Of a DNA stretch of 64,000 bases, positions 50,539 through 59,636 are shown piece by piece; position 1 is the first letter of the stretch, and each line of letters starts with the position of its first letter. This DNA is from Ilyomonas sp964249755 (GTDB taxonomy: Bacteria; Bacteroidota; Bacteroidia; Chitinophagales; Chitinophagaceae). The notes beneath the pieces are model-generated. The model did not search any database. It had not been told where the DNA came from and worked only from the letters and a program-made list of their open reading frames with translations. A program made the translations under genes and the position numbers. The stretch is taken from the NCBI GenBank assembly GCA_964249755.1, contig CAXUDB010000001.1, positions 1,488,001 through 1,552,000 on the forward strand, written 5' to 3'.

Positions 50539-52965
50539 CTACTCTGTGCGCAAACTTTTTACGGGGTTTGCCAAGGCGGCTTTAATGGCTTGAAATGAGA
50601 TCGTAAACAAAGCAATAACAACTGAAGCTATACCTGCCACAGCAAACATCCACCAGCTAATGTTTATGCGATACGCAAAATTCTGCAGCCATCCATTCAT
50701 GCTGAGATAAGCGATGGGCGAAGCAATCAGGAACGCAATCACCACCAGCCACAAAAAATCTTTCGATAACAATGCAGTTATGTTGGCAACGGAAGCGCCC
50801 AGCACCTTGCGGATACCGATTTCTTTTACGCGCTGCCGCGCAGAAAAAGCAGCCAGCCCGAATAAGCCTAAACAGGCAATGAAAATGGCAACAAAGGCAG
50901 CCGCGATGAACACTTTGCCCAACTGCTGTTCGTCGGTGTATTGCTGGTCGTAACGGTCATCGGCAAAGAAGTAATCGAAGGGATTGCCTGCGAAGGTTTG
51001 ATTGTATAGATTGCGTATGGTAGCAATTTTAGCAGGCATATCCTTAGTAGTGGTTTGCACAGTGAAGAAGCCGAACGAAACAGAGCCTAAATAGATGGTG
51101 GGTTGTACCTCTTCGCGCAACCCCATGTGATGATAGTCTTTTACCACGCCAACAATCTCGTAGGGTTCTCCCCAGTTCACTTTTTGCCCGATGATGTTTT
51201 GTTTTGTATCAAAGCCCAATTCTTTCGCCGCCTTTTCGTTGACGATGATATTCTTTATGTTGTTCCAGCTTCGCTCGGCAGCTTCGTTGCTAAAGGTCTT
51301 GCCCTGCATAAACGATATGCCATAAGTATCAAAAAAATTCTGATCGCAAATAAACATCTGGTAGGACTTCTGCTTGTCTTTTTCCGTTGCATTACGACCC
51401 GTAATTCCGTTAGCCCCAAAGTTGTAGCCAACACCTGGCACATTATTACTCGCTGTTACTTTTTTTATAAAAGGCAGTTGCGCGAGACTATTCTTGAAAG
51501 ATATATTTTTTACTGCCTGCCCTTCGCTCGAAACAGTAGGACCCTGTATCACCAGTAATTGATTTAAGGTCATACCTAAATCGCCGGTCTGCATAAACCG
51601 TAGCTGCTGGTATAAAATAACCGTTGCAATGATAAACACAATAGAAGCTGCAAACTGGAACACCACCAAAGCCTTGCGAACTGATAAGCCTTTCACGCGA
51701 ATTTCGCCTTTGCTGCGGAGAGTATCGAGTGGTTGAAATGAGGTGATAACAAAAGCCACGTAGCTGCCTGAAAGAAAAGAGCCGATAAGAATAGTGGCGA
51801 TGCCTGCAAGCCAGAACCAGCCGTTGTTCAGCACCGCAAACGATAGTTCTTTGCCGGTAAATGAATTGAAAGTTGATTGAAACAACAAAACAATCAGCAC
51901 AGCAATACCGGTGCTGGCAAGGGCAATAATAAGTGTCTCCGTTAAATGCTGAAACATAAGACGGCTGCGGCTTGCACCCAATATTTTCCGCACACTCACT
52001 TCTCTGGAGCGGTTAATGGCCTGCGCAGTAGAAAGATTGATATAGTTAAGCCATGCGATCAAAACAATCAGCACGGCAATGCACGCAAACACCACTACCA
52101 GTAACAGGTTGCCATACGTTTGATAAGGATAGTTGAAAGAAGGAGCCAGATGCAGCTCACTCAGGGGCTGCAGATATATTACATCATCTTTAGAATCGGG
52201 ATTGATAGACCGTACAAACTGCGTGATGTTGCCCGCAAGCAGGGGTGCATCCGCGTCTTTGCGAAGCTGAACATAAATACTGGTGAATCCGTTGGTAGTT
52301 CCTGCCGGGTCTGCCCAGTCATTCTCATCGCGGTTGGCCGGCGAGGCAAGCGTTTCCAATGAAAGTAAAGCTTCCGCTTTGATGTCGGATGTTGCGGGTT
52401 GCTGATACACGGCTTTCACAGTGTATAGCGTATTGCCAAACTGGTTGCTGACGGTAACGGTTTTGCCAACGGCATCAGTAGTGCCGAAAAGCTTCCGGCT
52501 CATTGCTTCTGAAAGCGCCAGTGTTTTAGGCCGTGTCAGCACCGGTGTTCCTGCCAGCAACGGAAAGGAAAAAACGGATAAAAAATTGTTATCCACGTAG
52601 ATAATGTTTTCTTCCCGAAATACTTTGCTGTCGTTCGTATTGTTTGCATTGTATGTGAGCACGCCACCGGCAATCCGGTCGGCGATGCGCGTGACATTTT
52701 CAATGGCCGGAAATCGCTGTTTGATGATGGGCGCAAAGCCCGGCGGCAATACATAATCTGTATTGCCTTCTTTATTTTGCACATTAGTGCGATAAACAGA
52801 ATTGTAGTTTTTATTGAAACGATTTGCGCTCCATTCAAACGCCACATACTGCATGATAAAGAGAAATACCGCTATGCCTAAGGCCAGCCCGGCGATATTA
52901 ATGAGGGTAAACTGCCGGCTGCGCCATAAGCTGCGAAAAGCGGTTTTAAAATAGCCTGACCACAT
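50539..52965 (-). CDS. FtsX/MacB-type ABC transporter permease (permease 5)
   Basis: The 808-residue first gene of the three-permease operon begins MWSGYFKTAFRSLWRSRQFTLINIAGL. It carries both MacB core domains and both FtsX domains (AINRSREVSVRKILGA and RQRVKEIGIRKVLGA) and ends in NPVKSLRTE, one residue different from the other four. ATG 52965 lies 38 bases after the transcription start expected from the sigma-54-like promoter at 53014-53030. The five permeases share architecture but are clearly diverged. They are old paralogues, not recent copies. Confidence 0.9.
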   Translation of the reverse strand: MWSGYFKTAFRSLWRSRQFTLINIAGLALGIAVFLFIMQYVAFEWSANRFNKNYNSVYRTNVQNKEGNTDYVLPPGFAPIIKQRFPAIENVTRIADRIAGGVLTYNANNTNDSKVFREENIIYVDNNFLSVFSFPLLAGTPVLTRPKTLALSEAMSRKLFGTTDAVGKTVTVSNQFGNTLYTVKAVYQQPATSDIKAEALLSLETLASPANRDENDWADPAGTTNGFTSIYVQLRKDADAPLLAGNITQFVRSINPDSKDDVIYLQPLSELHLAPSFNYPYQTYGNLLLVVVFACIAVLIVLIAWLNYINLSTAQAINRSREVSVRKILGASRSRLMFQHLTETLIIALASTGIAVLIVLLFQSTFNSFTGKELSFAVLNNGWFWLAGIATILIGSFLSGSYVAFVITSFQPLDTLRSKGEIRVKGLSVRKALVVFQFAASIVFIIATVILYQQLRFMQTGDLGMTLNQLLVIQGPTVSSEGQAVKNISFKNSLAQLPFIKKVTASNNVPGVGYNFGANGITGRNATEKDKQKSYQMFICDQNFFDTYGISFMQGKTFSNEAAERSWNNIKNIIVNEKAAKELGFDTKQNIIGQKVNWGEPYEIVGVVKDYHHMGLREEVQPTIYLGSVSFGFFTVQTTTKDMPAKIATIRNLYNQTFAGNPFDYFFADDRYDQQYTDEQQLGKVFIAAAFVAIFIACLGLFGLAAFSARQRVKEIGIRKVLGASVANITALLSKDFLWLVVIAFLIASPIAYLSMNGWLQNFAYRINISWWMFAVAGIASVVIALFTISFQAIKAALANPVKSLRTE

Positions 52966-53013
52966 AGTTTTTAATTTTTCGTTTGTTTCTGATGCCCGAT
53001 GTAATGGTAAAAT

Positions 53014-53097
53014 CCCAACGGTTGTGCCAACGGCTGAAAGTGAGGTGTAGTAAGGGTTTTAGCCCTGTCGGTGAAGAGAGGTGTACGGTATCGGACA
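53014..53097 (-). promoter_or_regulatory. Sigma-54-like promoter and enhancer palindrome, site A
   Basis: On the minus strand TTGGCACAACCGTTGGG occupies 53030-53014, matching RpoN -24/-12 spacing with TTGGG in place of TTGCA. The imperfect palindrome TGTCCG-ATAC-CGTACA (minus strand) lies at 53082-53097, its centre about 60 bp above the -24 element. The predicted leader to permease 5 is about 38 bases. Confidence 0.65.
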
Positions 53098-53241
53098 ATG
53101 TTTGTGCGGTGGCGATGCAGCACAACAGTCGCTTCTTAATTAGTATTTTTATAAGCCGAAAAGAACAAAGCCCGGCAAACAAAGTTGACCAGGCTTTATA
53201 ATGAATTCGGCAATCTGCCGTAACCTTATTTATAAAGAATG

Positions 53242-53859
53242 TTATCGCTTGGCCATTACCGGCGGCTCATACTGAGGAACAACATTATGAACCGGCTTGG
53301 TTGATTTCAGGTAAGCGAAGATGGCTTTGATTTCATCATCTGTCATCTGACTATAGTCTTGCCAGGGCATGGGTGGCATTAAAGGACGCGTATTCTCTAA
53401 ACCTTTATAATTACCCTTGCGAAGGCAATTAATAAATTGCTGCTCGGTCCAATTGCCAATGCCGGTTGAATCGGAAGTAATGTTGGCTGCATACGATTTT
53501 CCCCAGGGTCCAATCCAGGCAGTCTGGTCAATAGTTGCTGCCATGCCTTTTGTCACTTGCTCCGGCATAACAGAAGGCAGAAGTGCAGGCGAAAGAGAGC
53601 CGGCGAGGTTGCGATCAGCGTCATTTACGGGGCCTTTTTCTGTCATCTTTTTAGGGGTATGACAATCTCCGCAACCTGCAATCGTAACGAGATGAGCACC
53701 CCATTCTTTCTGACTGGCGTAGCCGCCATATTGAGTTGCAGAAGACGAGGTCGTTGTTGAGTCATGGTCTGTTGTTGCATTGCCTGAAGATGGATTGCAG
53801 TTGTAAAATAACAATGAAGTAACAGCAACCGCTGTGGTAAGAAGGATCTTGTATTTCAT
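53242..53859 (-). CDS. Monohaem cytochrome c lipoprotein
   Basis: The 205-residue product has a lipoprotein signal ending in LFYNC (Cys21), a Ser/Thr-rich linker and a class I-like cytochrome domain. The haem-binding motif is CGDCH at 63-67. The distal ligand is probably a Met in PLMPPMPWQDYSQMTDDEIKAIFAYLKSTKP, the usual C-terminal cytochrome c pattern. It would carry electrons at the periplasmic or outer face of a membrane. Only one CxxCH is present. It lies between the sigma-54 site A region and the hemerythrin-like gene but has no such site directly upstream. Confidence 0.9.
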   Translation of the reverse strand: MKYKILLTTAVAVTSLLFYNCNPSSGNATTDHDSTTTSSSATQYGGYASQKEWGAHLVTIAGCGDCHTPKKMTEKGPVNDADRNLAGSLSPALLPSVMPEQVTKGMAATIDQTAWIGPWGKSYAANITSDSTGIGNWTEQQFINCLRKGNYKGLENTRPLMPPMPWQDYSQMTDDEIKAIFAYLKSTKPVHNVVPQYEPPVMAKR

Positions 53860-53923
53860 GAAAGTGTGGTTTGTAAACGAATGTAATTAATTAGCTTAAA
53901 ATCGTTATGATAAGGAAGAATTA

Positions 53924-54460
53924 TTATATCGCTAAGCTGTATGTTCGGGAAGGTGTCTTAGTTGTTTTTGAATAAGTAAACAGGGGTTTGCTGATGGCAA
54001 ATGAAGTTGCCATTTGTTCCAGTTCAGCATCCGAATAATAGCGCCACAATACCGGGTAAATAAGGCTTTGATGCTCTTTCATCTGTGCCATGCAAGTGTT
54101 CAAGAAATCATTGAACCGGTACAAAAGCCGGTGATCATTTTGCTCTTCGGCAACATCAACCTCGTTATTGTCCGACGCTATCATCGTGCGCAGGCAGGCA
54201 ACCTGTTTTTCAATTAGTTTATAGTTATGAAGAAGAATTGCCGTCACGTACGGCTCGTACTCATACAGAATACTGAACAGGATGGCTTCTTCTTTTGCAA
54301 TATGCCGTTCATACAATGACATAGTCAATTCTACCTTCTGCAGAGGTTCGATCTGGTCCTGTAAAGAACCGGCAGCATACAGGCAAAGCAATGATTCGTG
54401 AAGGAGTTGAGTGAGTTGATGATACGTCTGGTTGAGGGGTTGAACCCTTGTCTGCTTCAT
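53924..54460 (-). CDS. Hemerythrin-like HHE protein
   Basis: The 178-residue all-helical protein has spaced His/Glu residues typical of the hemerythrin HHE family. YHQLTQLLHE and ERHIAKEEAILF form the first half, LLHNYKLIEKQ and MKEHQSLIYPVLW the second. The last HxxxE is HQSLI, so one carboxylate ligand seems missing and the di-iron site may be altered. Members sense or store oxygen or nitric oxide, or repair iron-sulfur centres. A sigma-54-like promoter with a matching upstream palindrome lies about 50 bp before ATG 54460. The family call is by pattern and moderately certain. Confidence 0.65.
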   Translation of the reverse strand: MKQTRVQPLNQTYHQLTQLLHESLLCLYAAGSLQDQIEPLQKVELTMSLYERHIAKEEAILFSILYEYEPYVTAILLHNYKLIEKQVACLRTMIASDNNEVDVAEEQNDHRLLYRFNDFLNTCMAQMKEHQSLIYPVLWRYYSDAELEQMATSFAISKPLFTYSKTTKTPSRTYSLAI

Positions 54461-54508
54461 AACGGAATTTTAGTTTGTGTTTTGATTTCTTTTTTGCTTG
54501 TCCCATTT

Positions 54509-54593
54509 TTCAACGGTCGTGCCAAGTGTTGAAACGCAGCTATAGCAAGCGTTTAAGAAGATTGATTACAACAAGGTGTTCGCAATCGTACAC
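54509..54593 (-). promoter_or_regulatory. Sigma-54-like promoter and enhancer palindrome, site B
   Basis: On the minus strand TTGGCACGACCGTTGAA occupies 54525-54509, with TGGCACG exactly as in the RpoN consensus. The palindrome GTGTACG-ATTG-CGAACAC (minus strand) spans 54576-54593 and extends into AACAAG/CTTGTT flanks. Its centre is 60 bp above the -24 element. The leader to the hemerythrin-like gene is about 38 bases, as at site A. Confidence 0.7.
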
Positions 54594-54672
54594 TTGTTGT
54601 TCGGTGGCAATGCAATAGCTTTTGGGAAGGGATTGTTGGAGAAAAGGATAAACCGGAAAATTTATATCGCGC

Positions 54673-55272
54673 TTATGCTACTTCAGATTGTATAGGTATT
54701 ATAAACAGGATGAGATCATCCAATACAATGTCCGCTCGTTGGCAGGCATCATTAATATCATCTCGTGATACATTGGCGGCAAACAATTTTTCTTTCAGCC
54801 GCTTCTTTACGCCTTTCACATCCATGCCCTCATATCCGTTTGGTCGCATTAAAGAATACGCATGAATCAACCCACTCAATTCATCAAATGCGTAGAGCAT
54901 CTTATCCATCCTAGTTTCCGGCTCTACGCCAAAATGCAACGGACCATGTGAGGCAATAGCATGTAAAATTTCGGGATCAACATTCTTTCTTTCCAGTTCT
55001 TCAATTATCTTTCTGCAATGCTGGTCCGGCCATTGATCCCAGTCGGCATCGTGCAGTAAACCTGCCATTTCCCAACGCCACTGCCCGGCTTCATCCATAC
55101 CTTCTTTTTCCTTTGCCCAGGCTTTCATCAGGGCGGCTACCTGCTTCATATGCAGTTGCAGTTTAGGATTGATTACCCAATCATAAAAAAGGGTGTTGGC
55201 TTCGTCGCACGATAGTGTTCTTCCCTTGTTGATGGCATTACCAAAATGGCTTCGGTTAAGTAGTAGCGACAT
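54673..55272 (-). CDS. HD-domain hydrolase
   Basis: The 199-residue cytoplasmic protein has the metal-binding HD signature: an upstream His in LQLHMKQVAALM, then GLLHDADWDQW, then IASHGPLHFG. HD proteins act on phosphate esters or nucleotides. This form (LLHDADWD with a C-terminal dimer-like helix, ADIVLDDLILFIIP) resembles predicted metal-dependent HD phosphohydrolases of unknown substrate. Start ATG 55272. It is a single gene; the next gene upstream is a short-chain dehydrogenase on the same strand 127 bp away. Confidence 0.85.
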   Translation of the reverse strand: MSLLLNRSHFGNAINKGRTLSCDEANTLFYDWVINPKLQLHMKQVAALMKAWAKEKEGMDEAGQWRWEMAGLLHDADWDQWPDQHCRKIIEELERKNVDPEILHAIASHGPLHFGVEPETRMDKMLYAFDELSGLIHAYSLMRPNGYEGMDVKGVKKRLKEKLFAANVSRDDINDACQRADIVLDDLILFIIPIQSEVA

Positions 55273-55399
55273 AAAGAAGATTTACAAAGTATGGTTATAA
55301 AAGAAGAGATAAATACAAAGATGATTTGTAAAACTGTTTCGTGTTATTAAAACATAAACGTTTCTTTAAAAAAATTTGTTTTAATAAAAAAGGGATGAT

Positions 55400-56218
55400 T
55401 CACACATACAAATCCGGATACAACTTTCCGCCCGGCGTAATAGCATACGGCTCGAAATCCGTAATACCTTCGCTTCGCAAAACATCTTCATCCAGAAATG
55501 CATTGCCGGTGCAATCAGCCGGTTTTTTTTGCAGAATGGCATATGCAGCATCTGCCATAATCTCAGGTTTGCGGCTCATGGCAATGAGTTTTTCCCCGCC
55601 CAATAAATTGCGCACCGGCGCTGTGGCAATAGTGGTTTTCGGCCACAAAGAATTAGACGCAATGTTGTGTTTTTTATATTCTGCCGACCAGCCCAGCATC
55701 ATCATCGTCATGCTGTATTTACTAAGCGTATATGCCATTTGCGGATGGATCCATTTGGGTTGAAAATCAACCGGTGGTGACACGGTGAGAATGTGCGCAT
55801 GATTGCTGTTTTTTAAATAAGGCAAACACGCTTTCGTCATCATAAAGGTGCCGCGAACATTAATGTCGTGTATCAGGTCGAAGCGTTTTATTTCTGTTGC
55901 TTCCGTATTACTTAATTGAACTGCAGATGCATTGTTGATGAGAATATCAATGCCACCAAAAGCTTGCATAGCCTGCATTACAGCATTATTTACCGCATCT
56001 TCAAAGCGAATGTCTGCCTGCACCGGCAAGGCTTTGCCTCCGGCAGCTTCTACTTCCTGCGCAACTGAATAAATAGTGCCACCCAGCTTTTCATTTTCAT
56101 CTACACTTTTGGCAACGATAACGGTATTGGCACCTTCTTTTGCCAGGCGCAAAGCCATCGCTCTACCGATACCGCGGCTGGAGCCGGTAATTAAAACAGT
56201 ACAATTAGCAAACGACAT
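55400..56218 (-). CDS. Short-chain dehydrogenase/reductase, HSDL2-like
   Basis: The 272-residue NAD(P)-dependent oxidoreductase has the cofactor loop TGSSRGIGRA (11-20), the NNASAV block (N-N-A-S instead of NNAG) and the catalytic YTLSKYSM. PPVDFQPKWIHPQMAY and SLWPKTTIATAPVRNLLGG are typical of the hydroxysteroid-dehydrogenase-like 2 group found in bacteria and eukaryotes. Substrate is unknown; fatty acyl or hydroxysteroid-like compounds are guesses. Start ATG 56218. Confidence 0.88.
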   Translation of the reverse strand: MSFANCTVLITGSSRGIGRAMALRLAKEGANTVIVAKSVDENEKLGGTIYSVAQEVEAAGGKALPVQADIRFEDAVNNAVMQAMQAFGGIDILINNASAVQLSNTEATEIKRFDLIHDINVRGTFMMTKACLPYLKNSNHAHILTVSPPVDFQPKWIHPQMAYTLSKYSMTMMMLGWSAEYKKHNIASNSLWPKTTIATAPVRNLLGGEKLIAMSRKPEIMADAAYAILQKKPADCTGNAFLDEDVLRSEGITDFEPYAITPGGKLYPDLYV

Positions 56219-56286
56219 AAGCTATCATTTTATGAATGAAATAGATAAGTCAAACTTCTTTTTCAATACACTTGCTTACTTGAACA

Positions 56287-56718
56287 TTAATCTTGCTGCT
56301 CGAGAATACTAAGCGTTTTTTCATCTCTTTCACCCTTAAAATATTTTTGCAGAACGGCATCAAAAACAGCATTCGTTTCAGGCAGCGAAGCAAACAAAGT
56401 GGCGCACGATTTCAACTTCATATCATCAGGACTTCCGAAAATATTTCTTGCATTACTATTTGGTAACTGGAGCAGTGCTTCGCTGATTTCAATCAGTCGC
56501 TTACCAAGTGTAGGATGAGAAAGATAAGCTTCTGCTTCTCTTTTGTTTTTGATCGCATAAAACTGTGATGTTTCGCTGAAGCCAAGCCCTTGTATCTGCG
56601 GAAAAATGTACCACATCCAATGGCTTCTTTTTCTCCCGTTCTTTATTTCTGTAAGTGCGATTGTGTAATCTCTTTGCTGTGCCTTAATAAAGCGTTGCAG
56701 TGGTTCATCATGAATCAT
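56287..56718 (-). CDS. DUF1810 family protein
   Basis: The 143-residue cytoplasmic protein matches the DUF1810 pattern. It has RFIKAQQRDYTIALTEIKNGRKRSHWMWYIFPQIQGLGFSETSQFYAIKNKREAEAYLSHP, reported here in overlapping terms: an acidic/aromatic helical fold with HWMWYIFPQ and GLGFSE as the conserved blocks. The family has no confirmed biochemical function that I know of. Start ATG 56718, with the stop 68 bp before the SDR start. It may be co-transcribed with the SDR. Confidence 0.88.
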   Translation of the reverse strand: MIHDEPLQRFIKAQQRDYTIALTEIKNGRKRSHWMWYIFPQIQGLGFSETSQFYAIKNKREAEAYLSHPTLGKRLIEISEALLQLPNSNARNIFGSPDDMKLKSCATLFASLPETNAVFDAVLQKYFKGERDEKTLSILEQQD

Positions 56719-56742
56719 TATAAATCTTTTATACTGTACTTG

Positions 56743-58575
56743 TTATTGTTCTTTTCCTGACGCCATTTCGTTCACCTCGATGAAAGAAAAGTGTTGCGCA
56801 TCATGCAGAATGCTGATGGTTTCTTTTTTAAAATCGCTGTCCTCCGCAGAAGGTATATTCATGAATTGCTGCGGATTCCTGTCTACCAAAGGAAACCAGC
56901 TGCTTTGAATCTGGATCATGATATGATGACCTTTTAGAAAGGTATGTGCCACATCATTCAGTTGCAGTACCACATCCGTTGGATGGTTAGGTATAAATGC
57001 TTCCGGCTTTTCCCAGCCATTGCGAAACTTGCCACGCACTACCTCGGCACGAACCAGTTGCTGAACATTACTATCGGGCAAAACATCAATCACTTTCACA
57101 ATAAAGTCTGCGTCTGTGCCACTAAGACTAACAGATAAATGTGCCGTTATCGGTCCTAACAACGTTATATCGTTCTGCAGGACATCGCTTTGATAATACA
57201 ACACATCGCTTCGTTGGGATGCAAAACGCTGGTCGGCTGCCATGTATTCATTCAACCGGTCGCCGCTTCGTTTATCAATATAAGGAACCGGGTTTGCGGG
57301 ATCAGACACATACTCATCTTTACCTTCCGTTTTTCCATTTTGCAATAGCAATTGATGTTCTTTGTTCAGCCACCATTTTTTTGATTTTACTTCTTTGGAT
57401 GGCCACGAAGCAAACGTTTTCCATTCATTACAGCCTGTAATAAATACAGTGGCTTCGCCTGCCGTAAACTCATTTTTGTTTTTCAGGTAGTGATTAAAAA
57501 AATTAAACTCCAGTTGCTGAAAATGTGCATTCAAATCCTGCCCGAAATTATAGCCTGCAAAATGGTTCCAGATCTTTGCTTCCCACGCACCATGCGTCCA
57601 TGGTGCCATCACCAAACGGTTGTCGTTCGTTTTATTCTGCTGTTCAATGGCTTCATAGGTGTGCAACGCGCCCCACATATCTTCTGCATCAAACCAGCCG
57701 CCAACCACTAAGGTGGCAGGCTTGATATTGGTTAAATGCGGACGTATGTTTCTCGCCTGCCAGAAGCTGTCTTTTGTGTTGTGCTGCAGGTATTGATTCC
57801 AGATCGCGGCTTTGTTGTGAAAGAAGGAATCATTAAAATGGTGCAACGCACCCATTCCTAAATAAAAGTCATACACATCTTTAATTTCCAGACTTGTATC
57901 TACCTCCGGATCTTGCTGCCTCGGTGCCGTTCTGGGCGCATCAAAAAAGTTTTCAAAAGAAAAATTATCCATCAAAAAGAAAGCACCGCGATGGTACGCA
58001 TCGTCACCTTCAAACTCGTCTGTTACGGGCGCCTGCGGCGATACCGCTTTGATGGCTGGATGTGCATCAGGTAAAGATGCCGTGGCATAAAAACCGGGAT
58101 AAGAGATGCCATAAATACCAACCTTGCCATTGTTGTGAGTGATGTTTTTCAGCAGCCAATCAACGGTATCATATGTATCGCTGCTTTCGTCTGTTTGCTT
58201 GTTGTTTTTCTTATGATCAACTACCGGCGTCATCTCATGAAATTGCCCTTCGCTCAGGTGTCTCCCTCTCACATCCTGGTACACGAAAATGTATTTTTCT
58301 TTTATGAAAAGCTTGTTCGGCCCTAATCTTCTGGCATACTTGCCTTCTCCATAAGGCGCAACTGAATAGGGCGTTCTTTGAAGCAGGAATGGATAAGTTT
58401 CTGTTGTATCTTTTGGTGTGTAAATGCTGGTAAATAATTTTACGCCATCGCGCATACTTATTCGATATTCTTTCTTGTTGTAATTATCCCTGATGTAAGC
58501 TGAATCGCTTTGTGATGGTTGGGAGAAAGTAGTAATAGCACTAATGATGAAGGCAAATGAAAAGACACATTTCAT
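56743..58575 (-). CDS. Secreted CocE/NonD (X-Pro dipeptidyl-peptidase S15-like) hydrolase
   Basis: The 610-residue protein has a signal peptide (MKCVFSFAFIISAITTFS) and the S15 alpha/beta-hydrolase core. MRDGVKLFTSIYTPKDTTETYPFLLQRTPYS is family-typical (motifs MRDGV and QRTPYS). The nucleophile Ser is in YGISYPGFYA at about 157, with VGGWFDAEDMWGALHTYEAI supplying the Asp and LVMAPWTHGAWE the His. The C-terminal jelly-roll domain (460-600) completes the fold. Members hydrolyse esters, glutaryl or alpha-amino-acid amides; peptides ending in X-Pro are one possibility. It lies 24 bp upstream of the DUF1810 gene on the same strand. Confidence 0.9.
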   Translation of the reverse strand: MKCVFSFAFIISAITTFSQPSQSDSAYIRDNYNKKEYRISMRDGVKLFTSIYTPKDTTETYPFLLQRTPYSVAPYGEGKYARRLGPNKLFIKEKYIFVYQDVRGRHLSEGQFHEMTPVVDHKKNNKQTDESSDTYDTVDWLLKNITHNNGKVGIYGISYPGFYATASLPDAHPAIKAVSPQAPVTDEFEGDDAYHRGAFFLMDNFSFENFFDAPRTAPRQQDPEVDTSLEIKDVYDFYLGMGALHHFNDSFFHNKAAIWNQYLQHNTKDSFWQARNIRPHLTNIKPATLVVGGWFDAEDMWGALHTYEAIEQQNKTNDNRLVMAPWTHGAWEAKIWNHFAGYNFGQDLNAHFQQLEFNFFNHYLKNKNEFTAGEATVFITGCNEWKTFASWPSKEVKSKKWWLNKEHQLLLQNGKTEGKDEYVSDPANPVPYIDKRSGDRLNEYMAADQRFASQRSDVLYYQSDVLQNDITLLGPITAHLSVSLSGTDADFIVKVIDVLPDSNVQQLVRAEVVRGKFRNGWEKPEAFIPNHPTDVVLQLNDVAHTFLKGHHIMIQIQSSWFPLVDRNPQQFMNIPSAEDSDFKKETISILHDAQHFSFIEVNEMASGKEQ

Positions 58576-58823
58576 GGGTTAAAGGTAGCTATGAATGTGA
58601 GATATGAATGTGAGATATGAATGGGATGAACGAATTCTGTCCGCATAAATACATCTCACCTTAAAAGTATAATTCCTAAACTTTTTGTTGCTATGCGGAA
58701 AGGCTATTCGTAATAGAAATAAGTTTTAGTGAAAGCTTATGTAAGTACAGTATGATTGAACAACGAGAATTAGCAATACAAAAATATAGAAGGGATGCTA
58801 TGATTATAGAAATCTACTTCGCT

Positions 58824-59528
58824 TTAATGAATTCTCAGCCACAAATAAGCCGCCGCCACTGCTCCTGCAATGGGTGCCAGCACTGGTATCCAGCTATACT
58901 TCCAGTCGCTGTTGCGCTTGCCTGTAATAGGCAGCAAAGCATGAACAATGCGGGGGCCAAGATCTCTTGCCGGGTTGATAGCGTAGCCTGTTCCACCGCC
59001 TAAACTCAGCCCAATCGCCAGCACCACGAATGCAACAGGCAATGCATCCAGCGCGCCTAAACTATTGGCAGGCGCAACGATGTATAACACTGCCAGCATA
59101 AAGATGAACGTGCCGATAAACTCTGTAATAAAGTTGTGCATTGCACTGCGGATGGAAGGCGCCGTGCAAAACACTGCCAGCTTTGCATCTGCATCAGTCG
59201 TTTCTTCAAAATGCTGATGGTAGGCCAGCCACACCAGCCACGCGCCAGCCATTGCGCCCAGCAGTTGCGCGCCGATATAAGGCAACACCAGGTTCCATGA
59301 AAATTTATGCGCACAAGCCAGCGCAATGGTAACAGCCGGGTTCAGGTGTGCGCCGCTGTCTTTTGCAATGAACACACCGGTAAACACTGCCATTGCCCAA
59401 CCAATAGTAATGGCAATTAAGCCGCCGCTGTTGCCTTTCGTTTTGTGAAGTACCACATTCGCCACCACGCCGTTACCTAATGTGATCAGCACTGCCGTAC
59501 CTATAAATTCGCTTAACAGAGGAGTCAT
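58824..59528 (-). CDS. glpF: Glycerol facilitator (aquaglyceroporin)
   Basis: This MIP-family channel admits glycerol across the inner membrane. The 234-residue protein has two NPA boxes, NPAVT at 63-67 and NPARD at 185-189; Asp after the second Arg is typical of glycerol-conducting members. Six hydrophobic helices are evident. It is downstream of glpD by 108 bp on the same strand. Glycerol preference follows from NPARD and from the glpK/glpD neighbours, so confidence is high. Confidence 0.94.
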   Translation of the reverse strand: MTPLLSEFIGTAVLITLGNGVVANVVLHKTKGNSGGLIAITIGWAMAVFTGVFIAKDSGAHLNPAVTIALACAHKFSWNLVLPYIGAQLLGAMAGAWLVWLAYHQHFEETTDADAKLAVFCTAPSIRSAMHNFITEFIGTFIFMLAVLYIVAPANSLGALDALPVAFVVLAIGLSLGGGTGYAINPARDLGPRIVHALLPITGKRNSDWKYSWIPVLAPIAGAVAAAYLWLRIH

Positions 59529-59636
59529 ATTGTTCCGTTTATATAAGATGTTTCGTTATGCATGTTGATGTCGCAAATAACAGAAGTAAACAAAGTTTGT
59601 ATCACTACTTTCTCTGTGTTTTCATGAAAGGAAAAA

